Positions 54,713 through 64,000 of a stretch of DNA of 64,000 nucleotides are shown in pieces (the stretch's first letter is position 1; each line of letters opens with the position of its first letter). The stretch covers positions 1 to 64,000 of the forward strand of contig BCIG01000017.1 in the NCBI GenBank assembly GCA_001599915.1. The letters run 5' to 3'. Source of the DNA: Symbiotaphrina buchneri. Taxonomy: Eukaryota > Ascomycota > Symbiotaphrinales > Symbiotaphrinaceae. The position numbers and the translations under genes were made by a program. The notes beneath the pieces are model-generated. The model searched no databases. It was not told the origin of the DNA and saw only the letters and a program-made list of their open reading frames with translations.

Positions 54713-56656
54713 ATGGATATGGATATGGGCGGCGGCATGGACATGTCCGATGAGGGCATGTTCACCGTCACCAACAAACGGGTTGCACATACCTATTGGT
54801 ACATCATAGCTGCTTGCACCTTTTTCCTTGGTTTCATACGACTCATTGACTATGGCCTGGCCCGCTACGAGTAAGGAACCCTCGACATCCTGAGGCTCAA
54901 CCGTCCGGACTGACCAATTTGTAGGAAGCGTCTCATCCAGCGAAACCCCTCGATACACCCATGCCGACCGCGGAACCTTATCACACAGATCTATGCAACC
55001 ATCACAGCGATGATGCGCGAACTAGCCGCTCCACAGCCCTTCGTCTTCACCGGCCGGATCAGCAAGTACTTCAATCCACCGCCTCTTGGCCGGCTCCTCC
55101 TTCTTCTCGCATACTGGACCATGCTCTTGATCATGCTCTGGAGCGATGTCATCATCCCCAAGACATCCATGATGTACGCGTACAAATGGGAGAAGGTCGC
55201 TTTTAGAGCCGCGTGGGTCTCAGTCACACAGCTTCCATTCATCTACTTGCTCTCCTGCAAGTTCAATCCCATCAGCATCATCACCGGCATATCCTACGAA
55301 CGCTTGAACTGGTTACATCGCTGGGCGGCACGCACCATGTTTCTGACCGTCATCGTGCACTGGAGTTTCTTCTTTCGCGAATGGTGGCTGGCGGACTTTG
55401 TCAAGTTGGAGATCAGCATGATGCCCATGGTCAAATACGGCTTCGGGGCTTTCGCGGTCATCGGATGGATGATCTTGTCGGGCTTTGGCTTCTTCCGGCA
55501 AAGCTGCTATGAGGTCTTTGTGCTGCAACATATCGCCGCTGCGGCGGTGCTGCTATGGTTGGTGCACGTGCACGTACCATCCTATGCTACATACAACGTG
55601 TGGATGGCGGTAGGCTTCCTCGCGTTTGACTGGGGTGCGCGGATATTATGGGGCGTATATGTCAACGTCCGCAAGACGCCCGGCATACCATTGGGCTATC
55701 CCGCGCAACTCGATGCACTTCCAGGCAAGATGACGCGCATCACAATCAGTGATGTCAAGTTCCGCTGGAAGCCCGGTCAGCATGTCTTCATTTCTATACC
55801 TAGCATGGGCTTCATCGAGTCCCACCCTTTCACCATCTCCAACGCCATGCAGCGTGACTCGGCGACCGGTTCCCGGTCTGCTATGCTCCACATCAAAGCC
55901 CATGGTGGCTTCACAGGACGTCTTTTCAAGCGAGCTGAGCGGCATCAGACCGCCCGCGTCCTTCTATCAGGACCCTGGGGAACCCCGCCGTGCTTGAAAG
56001 CATACGAGACAGCGGTCCTCATCGCCGGCTCGACGGGCATAACATTCATCTTCCCTCTCCTCCAAAGCATCATCTCCAACCCGCATCTCGTGCGCCGGCT
56101 GGTCTTCCACTGGATCATCAAAGACCACGAGCAGCTCAGCTGGTTCGAGCGAGACCTCATTGCGCTCCGAGAAAGAGCCAGCGCGTCCTCTTTGGAACTC
56201 AGCATCGGCGTATCCATCACCTCCGCCTCATCCGCCGCTGTCGAGAAGGTCACAGCCTCTGAAGCCAGCTCGCTCGCATCCTCCGCCTCCTCGCTGCAGA
56301 TCTCCCCGCACGGCATCCCGCAAGAAATCAGCGAGCAGTCCTCGCCTCTCATCAACGGCGCTTCGAGTTCTAAGACGCTGGAGAAATCCTCCTCGCCCGA
56401 CGAGCAGGCTTCGTCATCCGCCCCAGCGCGACTCCAGCCTGTCTGGCGCATCAGTCTTGGCCGGCCGGATCTCGACGATATTATTCGCCCTGCGGTCGAG
56501 AAGGCATGGGGTGAGACAGCCGTTGTGGGCTGTGGTGGGCGGCCGCTGATGGCGGGGGTGAGGAATTATGTTGCGGCATTGTCGGATGAGAGGGCGGTGC
56601 ATAAGGGCACGGGCGCACAGGGCATCATGCTGTTTACGGAGATGTTTGAGATGTGA
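54713..56656 (+). CDS. Ferric/cupric-chelate reductase (FRE family) with Met-rich N-terminus
   Basis: Two exons (54713-54870, 54925-56656), 629 aa. The start MDMDMGGGMDMSDEGM is preferred because it begins a Met-rich segment of the kind that binds copper in Ctr transporters; an open frame continues upstream without a better ATG. Several membrane helices follow, with bis-heme His pairs in WLHRWAARTMFLTVIVHW and CYEVFVLQHIAAAAVLLWLVHVH. The cytosolic part has the FAD block RWKPGQHVFISIP and HPFTIS, the NADPH block LIAGSTGITFIFPLL, a long Ser-rich insert (about residues 470-545) and the closing VGCGGRPLMAGVRNYV. It reduces Fe(III)/Cu(II) at the plasma membrane before uptake. It is divergent from the BIM1-like gene. 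Confidence 0.93.
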
Positions 56657-57291
56657 TGGATGGTTTGCTATGAATTGACGGGAGTGCTGCATTGTGGATT
56701 GGCGTTGATTTTGGGTGCTAGATAAAGGCCAGATAACTGGCCCATCATGACGACTTATGAGTGGGGATCGATATGAGCATTTTTGTGGCGAGTTACAATC
56801 CGTTTCCCCGATTACCATGAGCTGGGCTTTTTCCTTTCCGGTTATTCCGTCGTCTGTGATAACTTCCCTTATCTTTGATCCCACTCACGGGTCGTGTTGT
56901 ATCAGTGGAGACCACTTTCAGCGCGCCCACTCTCAATAATTCGGACAGTTTTACAATGCTCGAATGATAATGGATCGCCATGCAACGGGAGCTGCCGTTT
57001 CCTAGCTTGGCGTGGATCAAACAGGGAAAGAGATCCCGGGCTGGGCTCTGTACTTGGAGGACGGCCTAGAACGTGGTCCCCACTCCTATCTAAACCCCCA
57101 CTCCTCCTGCAGGCGATACGTTCATCCGTCGGAGTTCAACCCACCTTTACCACATCCATAAACTGCGTAATTGCCATCAAGAACATATGCCTAGCACCGA
57201 TTCAATTGGATTCCGATATCGTCTTTCCTGAAGAAGACCTATCTCGCTCACAGAACATTCGAACCCAAACCCCAGCCCACCACCCCTCGCC
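56657..57291. other. Intergenic
   Basis: Between the ferric reductase 3' end and the fourth oxygenase. No gene recognised. Confidence 0.5.
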
Positions 57292-58802
57292 ATGGCATCC
57301 GTCCACACCGGCAACGGCTACCGGCACGTCGTCAACCCGAACGTCAAAGTCGGGGCCTTCTCCGAGCTGCCGATCATCGACCTCACAAAATCCTACAGCG
57401 ACAGACTCGAGGACCGGCTAGAGGTGGCCGAGGCCCTGCGCGACGCCTGCACGCGCATTGGGTTCTTCTACATCAAGAACAGGACGATGCCCGAGGCGGT
57501 GCGCAAGGCTGCGTTTGATGCGGTAAGTAGCTCTCCTCCAAAACCGAAGGGCTGATGTGGAGGTGGAATTTGTGGGCTGTGGGCTGACTTGTTGGGGATG
57601 GACAGGCGGCGAAGTACTTTGCGCTCCCGCTCGAGAAGAAGTTGGCGAACCATATCAATAGCAATTCGGGCTTCTTCGGGTACACGGGCATGCTGGACGA
57701 GAACACGGATCCGACCAAGAAAGGTAAGTACCTTAAGCCCCGCTCCCCCATCCCGCGCCCATAACACAGACCATCTCTAACCTCCTTACGAACTGCAGGG
57801 GACTTGCACGAGAGCTTCGACATCAACTACCTCGCCTCAGTCGACTACCTGAACCACGCACCCGAGAAGGTGCAAGAAATGCTCGCATCGGGCGAGATCT
57901 GGCCGTCCGTGTGGCCCGACGCGCTCCCCGCCGAGGAATTCCAAAAACCCCTCGAGGCATACCAGAGAGAAGTCCTCCGTATCGGACGGAATCTTGTTAG
58001 GTTGTTCGCGCTGGCGCTGAATATGCCTGAGGATTTCTTCGATGAGAAGCTCGCCGTGCCGTCGATCATGGAGCGCATCTTGCATTACCCGCCCCAGGGC
58101 GAGAAGTCGGAGGACGATCATTTGGGCATTGGCGCGCATACGGATTATGAAGGTATGGCTGAGCTGGAGATTTGGTAAGGAGTAGAGTGGTTTTTGCTGA
58201 TATGGGATTGTGAGGGTATAGTTTTGACGATCCTGGCGCAGGATGATCATAATGCCCTGCAGGTGCTGAACCGCGATGGCGAGTGGGTCCAGGCGCCTCC
58301 TATTCCGGGGACTTTTGTCGTCAACAGTAAGACTCTCTCACCTACTGAGGTCGTGGAACGCTTTGTGGGCATGCACTGATAGAACACAAATAGTCAGCGA
58401 TCTTCTAGCCCGCTGGACCAACGGCGTCTTCGTCTCCACGGTGCACCGCGTCATCAACACCAACAAGACAGACCGCTACTCCATCCCTTGCTTTTTCGGC
58501 GTCAACCACAACACAATGGTTGAGGTATGTTGCCCTTAAAACAACTTGCTATGGCGGCAGGCGCACTGACATTACATGATACTCAGGCGCTGCCTACATG
58601 TGTCTCAGACGAAAATCCCGCAAAGTACCCCGCTGTGCAAGCCGGCGAGGTGAGTCTCCCTCTCTCCTCTCTGTCCCTCTCTACAGGAGACGTATCGGTT
58701 GCTTACAAGTCTCTCTAGTACATCAAACAGCGCCTGCAGGAAACATACCCCAACAGGGAAGACAGCTTGCCCACCGCGAACACGGAGATAATGGCTGTTT
58801 AG
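57292..58802 (+). CDS. 2-oxoglutarate/Fe(II)-dependent oxygenase
   Basis: Seven exons (57292-57522, 57606-57723, 57799-58152, 58222-58326, 58394-58524, 58587-58649, 58719-58802), 361 aa. [16 protein letters not shown] and [11 protein letters not shown]. Core: His230 and Asp232 in GIGAHTDYE, then [23 protein letters not shown], His287 in [11 protein letters not shown] and Arg297 before YSIPCFF. All ligands are kept. The final exons encode [26 protein letters not shown], a usual family end. The intron pattern differs from the other oxygenases of this window. Its right-hand neighbours are a GFA-family protein, a DHA2 transporter and a Zn2Cys6 regulator, which may form a group with it. Substrate unknown. 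Confidence 0.93.
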
Positions 58803-59143
58803 GGAAATGTTATTGTACGGCAAGAGAGCTGGAGCGCATCAATTGGAGCAATTGGAGTCGTGGTATATGTCGTTTGTTAATCGTTATACTAGCCTGCTTT
58901 GTAATGAAATACGCACTCTGTACGAACGCCATCGCCCCGGGGAATGATCGAAAGGCCTGGTGTTGGGGAAATAACGTAGCCTGTCGGATCCTGTCGAAAC
59001 ACATCCTGCATCCCTCCACTGTGCCTGCGCCTCTAGAAATCCCGTTGTCCTTGCCCTCTGTACTCAGCCTACTCCCCCCACCCCCTTTCCCCTTGCACCT
59101 CATCCTGCAGCAACTCCTTCCTCTCCCCCTACCCCTCCCCCCC
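58803..59143. other. Short intergenic, pyrimidine-rich
   Basis: Between the convergent oxygenase and GFA genes. The plus strand at about 59030-59145 is strongly C/T-rich, so the minus strand has many G-runs. No gene recognised. Confidence 0.5.
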
Positions 59144-59746
59144 TCACCGCATCGCTTCAAACCGGCCAATCCCCTCCATCTCCCGCAAGCATCGATTCCT
59201 ACTCCTACAAAAAAACTCATTCTGCGGTGTCCAGTCCAGGACACTATCCATACTCCCCGCCGTCACGCTAACCACATCACTAAACTCCGGCCGCCCGCTG
59301 ACGTGAAATAAATAACTCCCGCACTGCGCGCAGAAGGAGCGGTGCACCGTCTGCCCCGAGTCTGAGGTGTGGTCGATCCAGGTTTTGAGGTGCGATTCGC
59401 CTTGGATGATGGAGAATTGCTGTACGGTATGGGAGTTAGGGTGGAGCTCGGTCCCGAGGAGAGTGGAGGAAGAGGGAGGAGAAAGGGGGCGGCGGGGAAG
59501 GGGGGAAGCGGGGAAGGGGGGAAGGGAAGAAGGGATAGAGGGGAGGGATTAAATTACCGTCTTCTGGTACCAGCTATTAGCAAGAAACAGCGACCCAGTC
59601 GCTTTCTTGCAGTTCCGGCAGTGGCAGATCATGCGCGCGCCCGGCTCGCCCGTGACTTCGTACTGCACTGCGCCGCAGAGGCAGCCTCCCTTGCGCCCCA
59701 CTGCCTGCTCGGACTTGTTCTCGGGTGGTGCTGCCGTCGTGGCCAT
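59144..59746 (-). CDS. GFA/CENP-V family zinc protein (Mss4-like fold)
   Basis: Two exons (complement of 59144-59419 and 59558-59746), 154 aa. Zinc-binding motifs are in the expected order: [26 protein letters not shown] and, after the splice, [13 protein letters not shown]. The family includes glutathione-dependent formaldehyde-activating enzyme but most fungal members have unknown substrates and often act as small S-adduct lyases or binding proteins. The C-terminus continues past the usual end with a Cys/Arg-rich tail ([15 protein letters not shown]). The intron is unusual: it is G/A-rich on the plus strand. Neighbours are the oxygenase and a DHA2 transporter. Confidence 0.88.
59440..59549. 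repeat. Purine-rich low-complexity tract in GFA intron
   Basis: On the plus strand nearly all purines with repeated runs of four to six G (GGGGAAGGGGGGAAG and similar). It could form a G-quadruplex or triplex. It lies within the only intron of the GFA gene. Confidence 0.7.
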
Positions 59747-60064
59747 TGCTGCGAAAGCTGTTCCCGTGTAGGGTTTTCAGAAGAGTTGGGGATGTAGTAA
59801 GAGATTGATGAGTAAACACATGCAGCCCTGGTTGGGTAAACCGTGATTTGGAGATGCTCAGATGCCGATGTTTGGGGATGGAAGGCGGGAATCCCCATGG
59901 GCTGCCTGCCGTGCATGTGGGGCTCACCCCGCTACGTCCGACTGCCGAGTCCTGGAGGCCTGGTAAGTTTTACATCTATTCCAACGTCCTCCTCTTACTG
60001 TATATATGTATATTTGACGAGTCCTCGATCTGAAAAACAGATATATAGATTTTTCTGTCATTGC
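59747..60064. other. Short intergenic, GFA promoter
   Basis: 318 bp upstream of the GFA gene and downstream of the DHA2 transporter. Nothing recognised. Confidence 0.5.
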
Positions 60065-61712
60065 CTAATGCATATTATCATCACCGCTACTCTGCCGCTC
60101 CAGCCCCAGTTGCTCCTCCAACTCTCTCTTCTCATCCTCCGTCAAGCCAGCTTTAGCTTTATCCAACCTCACAAACAACAACATGACCACAAATCCCACG
60201 CCGCTCCCCGCCGTCGCGAACCACATTGCCGACTTATAACTCTTCTCCAGCCCCTGTGCTGCAGTCTGACTTGCCGTCAAATCCGCAAAACCCAGAAAGA
60301 ACGCAATGCCTAGAAACAATATGCTATTAATGAGTGCCCCAGCCAGCCCTTGCCACTTCGAGGGCATGTTATTCGTGATGAAGATATTAGTGATGTTGTA
60401 GGTCAGATCTATGCCCAGAGTCATGCAGCACATCGCCGGGAAAATATACGGCCAATACCCGGCGCCCACCGGCGAGAGAGCCACGAGTAATGGTGCGAGC
60501 ACGAATGCCGCGCCGGAGATGAGCATTAAAAGCGTGCCGGGGATGATATGCAGAACCAGGCCGCCCAGAGTCGAGAGCAGGATCCCGCCGATGCCGGAGG
60601 GGACATACCACGCGACGGTCTGCAACGGCGACGCGCCCATGATATCTTGGATGTAGAAGGTGGCGTAGTAGAAGTAGATGCCCAGCGTGCTGTAGTAGCA
60701 GAACAGACTGATCGTCAGCGGCTTGATTTGCGCGACCGAGAAGAGCTCGAAGGGGAGAAGAGGCTGCTCGGCAACCCAGCCTTCGATATATACGGCCCCG
60801 CAGAGAAGCAGCACGCCGATGATCAGCGTTACGTATATATACGGTGTCGCCCACCCGCGCGGCGCATGCGCGCTATCCGTTACTGCGAAGACGACGAGGA
60901 GTAGACCGGGGACTATCAATGCCGTGCCCAGCCAGTCCATCCTTACGCCTTTTGCGCGCTGCTCCGCAGCATCGTTCCGCACCGTGGCTGCCGCAGCGAG
61001 AACGGCCAGAGATGACAGGATCGCTCCGATCCAGAAGAACCACGCCCAGCGAATATACTGCGCGACCAGCCCCGCGACGAAAATGCCCAGGAAGAATCCC
61101 AGCACGGGGCCCAGGCCATAAATACTGTACACGATATTCTTCCGCGGGCCAGGCCTATAAACGCCCAGCAGCATGATCCCGCTCGGGAGAAAGGCCGCGG
61201 GTCCAAGGCCCTGCAGCGCGCGGCAGAAGTCCAGCATGAGTTCGTTGACGGCGAAACTCGCGATGAGCGTCCAGGCGCAGAACCAGAGTAGCCCGCACAT
61301 GAAGACCCGGTAGCCGCCGTACATATCCGCGAGCCGGCCGAAGGGGAGCAGGAAGGAAGCGATGACTAGCGAGAAGGCGCTTGCGGGCCAGACGGATGAC
61401 TCGGACGGGATGCAGAGTTCTTGGCTGATTTTGGGGAGCACGACGTTGAAGCCGGAGACGAAGAACTCCTGGAAATGGGGGTTAGGATGCGTTGTGAGGC
61501 ATTGGGGAGAGGGGGTGGCGTACCGACATGAGCTGAGATAGGAAGATGGAGAAGACGAAGCCGATCTCAGCCCAGATCGTTTTGAAGGTCTCGGGCCGTT
61601 GCCATCCTAGTCGGTAGACACGAGCTTCGAGGCTTTCAGTCTCTGTTGTTTCTGCATTTCCCTGACCGTCACTCGGGCTGGCAGTGTCTGCCGGTTGAGT
61701 TAATGAGCCCAT
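60065..61712 (-). CDS. MFS multidrug transporter, DHA2 type (14 helices)
   Basis: Two exons (complement of 60065-61468 and 61524-61712), 530 aa. The N-terminal 45 residues are polar; then come LSQLMSEFFVSGFNVVLPKI, ASFLLPFGRLADMYGGYRVFMCGLLWF (MFS motif A region), RALQGLGPAAFLPSGIMLLG, GLGPVLGFFLGIFVAGLVAQ (motif C-like) and YVPSGIGGILLSTLGGLVLHIIPG. The style matches DHA2 drug:proton antiporters of the aminotriazole-resistance type at the plasma membrane. It is divergent from the Zn2Cys6 regulator gene at 62509 and lies head to tail with the GFA gene. Export of a toxic compound under control of that regulator is a reasonable but untested idea. Confidence 0.93.
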
Positions 61713-62508
61713 GAATCTAGGCGCAGTGTGTTTTATCTCGAATCACACCCGTCCTTCGCCACCCCAAGCTTCCTCTTTCAATAATCCGATCCCTACCAGG
61801 TTTCCTCATCGATGTCCACACGAGCGGAAGTAAGTGATGAACAATAACTTTCAATCTGTGAAAACCAACATGACGACCCCTGAGGCTATGCTTAGAAATG
61901 TAGCAGTCTTCACACGCAGTAATCCAGCCTCCTCCTGAAAAATGATATTTCAAAGTCGACATTTTCGCTGTCAAGAAACTCCCGCCAGCGGAGCCCGGAT
62001 GCTCCAGTTGCTTCCTTAAGTGGTTAGAAAATTGGGTCTTGCTGTTTTCGTCATGTCACTAGCGTGCAAACGTGCTTGGGTGACACATTTAATGATCGTC
62101 CATGTTGGAAGCAACTAGGGCAGTCACGATCGGAGGTCAACATGAGTGTCAGCAAACACGTATTCGGGAGACATTTGAAGGGGATGTTGAATTACCATGA
62201 TATATGTTAACAGAAAGATGGAAGACACCTTCTTGCATAGTTCAAGGTCCAGGGACGGTTGCAGCGTCCTTGACGAAGGTGACTGGCCATTTATTCCATC
62301 CCATATATCCTGTCCAGGTCGTGCTTTCAACTTCTCCATCGCGTTAGCCCGCCAAGATGCCACTTCCCGTCCGCTCCAGACCGCCTGACCCCTCCATTCA
62401 GTATTACTCCCACTTTTCCCTTCCGGCAGTTCATTACGTCCCACTACTCCTCTTCCTTCCCCTTCTGTCTTCTCGAGCAGAACATCGGTCGTCGTATGCC
62501 ATAGGTAC
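61713..62508. promoter_or_regulatory. Shared divergent promoter, DHA2 transporter / regulator
   Basis: The 796 bp between two divergent starts. No clear repeated operator was picked out by eye; no gene lies inside. Confidence 0.4.
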
Positions 62509-64000
62509 ATGGATTCAACGTTAACCGGCCAGGGGCGCCCAGCTGCGTCCGCGGCGCGATCTCGATCCGGCTGTGCCGAGTGCAGAAGACGCCGCAGGAA
62601 GTGCGACGAGACCAAACCTACGTGTGGGAGATGCAAGGCAGATAATAGGCAGTGCGCCTATACGAGGGCCCTGGTATGGGGCGGCAAGCCTTTCAAGAAG
62701 TCCAGGTTTGGGGAGTGTTTGGCAGATGGAGTTGGTGTCGTCCGTATGTTCAACTTCTCCCGTTTGCTTTTCATGCTTTTCATGAGGGTCTGCTTCCTGT
62801 CAGCAACGAACGTCAGCTGATATACCATGTAGGTGATCCCTCTACAGGAGGGTTTGCATATGGGTTTCGGCAGCCACTCAAAGTCGCGGCTGAAAAGTCA
62901 CCAGCAACGAGCCATGTCGAGCATGTAGAGCTACCTACTCCAACAGAAGAGAAAGATGACAAGGACGATAAGGACGTTGAAGAATTACCCATCACGCCTA
63001 CTGAAGCCCTCCCATCTCCTCAGGAGTCTGTTCTCATGCTCTCACCTACATCCACAGCCACCATCCTCTACTCCACGCCGAGCTCTTTCCCTCAACTCTC
63101 CCCCAAGTCTCAACTCCTACTATCGCACTTCCTCAGCTGCGCTACCCTCGTCGCGTCCTGTTATTCTGGAACACACCAAGACTATATCTCAGTCTTGCTG
63201 CCAATGGCACTACACACACCACATCTGCTCAATGCCGCTCTGAGCTTATCAGCCATCCAACGGCGGTATCTCGCGCTGGACCAGAGCAGTGACGTCGACA
63301 TTTACCGTCTAAGAGCATCGAGCATGAAGCAATATCGGCAAGCTCTAAGCCAACCAGAGAACTTGCACGGAGATAAATCCGACGTCGCGCTTGCAACCGC
63401 ACTGACGCTCTGTCTATCAGATGTCTTTGCAGGCGGCGAACAGCCCGAGACATGGCGAGTGCATCTACGGGCTGCAGGCGCGCTGCTCCAGAATCAGCTC
63501 AACAAGCCGACCTCCTCGAACGGCAGCAACGAGAGTTTCAACCGCTCTTTTCTCCGCCGGTGGTATCTCTCACTAGTAAGCACCGCACTGCTGTCTCGAC
63601 GCGCCACATCCGCAGATATCGCGACCATGCTCGCCGTAGCAGGGAAGGTAGAAGAGGGCGAAATCGACACCATCTCCGGCTTCTCAACGCACCTCTTCCC
63701 CATCTTCGCCGAGATCGCAGAGCTAGCGCGAGAAAGGGACGACCTATTCTCTCCATCCCCCGACGGCTCCAAGCCCGGAAAAGCCAACATCGTCGCCGCC
63801 TGCGCCGGGATCCGCTCGCGCGCCGAAGCCGCCATCGAGCGACTGCACGACCTGCTAGCCAACAAACCCCGCAAAGTCGTCTCCCCGCACCCTTCCTACG
63901 GCACCCTTCCACCCTCCGTCGAAAGCCAATTCCTGCTCCTCGACACAGCCTTCCACCACGTCGCCTTACTCCAACTGCAGCGACGGATCCTGCTCAAGCC
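62509..64000 (+). CDS. Zn2Cys6 transcription factor (cut by the window edge)
   Basis: Exon 1 is 62509-62734 and exon 2 starts at 62833 and runs off the right edge, so only about 464 residues are visible. The zinc cluster has Cys22, 25, 32, 39, 42 and 49 (GCAECRRRRRKCDETKPTCGRC). The donor of the intron is weak (GTGTCG) but the joined frame gives LADGVGDPSTGGFAYGF, as expected for this family. An acidic Glu/Asp/Lys stretch (EEKDDKDDKDVEE) precedes the Fungal_trans_2-like helical domain (QLLLSHFLSCATLVASCY, DYISVLLPMALHTPHLLNAALSLSAIQRR). Likely a local regulator of the divergent DHA2 transporter. Partial at the 3' end. Confidence 0.9.

Noticed and set aside
1-64000. CRISPR arrays, bacterial operons, LTR retrotransposons or other virus-like elements
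   Set aside because: No array of spaced repeats, no Shine-Dalgarno gene chains, and no reverse transcriptase, integrase, capsid or long terminal repeats were seen. The gene structure is fungal throughout.

Overview
The window is nuclear DNA from a filamentous ascomycete (Pezizomycotina; Eurotiomycetes-like is my guess, species not recognised). The basis is many short GT-AG introns of about 47-80 bp, Zn2Cys6 regulators, a 14-exon highly reducing polyketide synthase (HR-PKS), cytochromes P450, a GMC oxidoreductase, secreted GH10 and GH76 enzymes, and a tandem duplication with the transition-only signature of repeat-induced point mutation (RIP). I traced 24 intact genes by hand-splicing; nearly all close into one frame across every splice site. 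The last gene runs off the right edge.

Left third (0.5-31 kb): a biosynthetic gene cluster. In order it holds a Zn2Cys6 regulator (505-2286 +), a GMC oxidoreductase (3583-6000 -), a P450 (6650-8345 -), a three-repeat Myb protein (9687-10641 +), a 2-oxoglutarate/Fe(II) oxygenase (10931-12110 -) divergent from the 2501-aa HR-PKS (13178-21372 +), an SMP-30-type lactonase (22070-23239 -), a GH10 xylanase that is probably a bystander (24080-25460 -), a second P450 (26046-27955 -) and a TRI12-like MFS exporter (28768-31263 -). The exporter's 5' end is tandemly duplicated (530-bp unit) and RIP-mutated in both copies, so it looks dead or dying. The PKS would build a methylated, reduced chain, which the P450s, GMC enzyme and dioxygenase would oxidise.

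Middle (31-45 kb): a decayed, spliced gene of unknown family with a 39-bp minisatellite (32.0-34.6 kb), a GPI-anchored GH76 mannanase-type protein (35204-36880 -), then two divergent 2OG oxygenases, a Dal5-type permease and a cupin (38.0-44.6 kb) that could form a small metabolic group.

Right third (45-64 kb): two related 2EXR/F-box-like proteins in tandem, a relic of a tRNA, an SDR, a regulator-like protein without zinc cluster, a divergent copper/iron pair (BIM1-like GPI protein and ferric reductase) whose shared promoter carries a perfect TGTGCTCA and two one-mismatch copies, and finally a fourth 2OG oxygenase, a GFA-family protein, a DHA2 transporter and a divergent Zn2Cys6 regulator.

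All functions are inferred from recognised motifs and domain order; no database search was possible.
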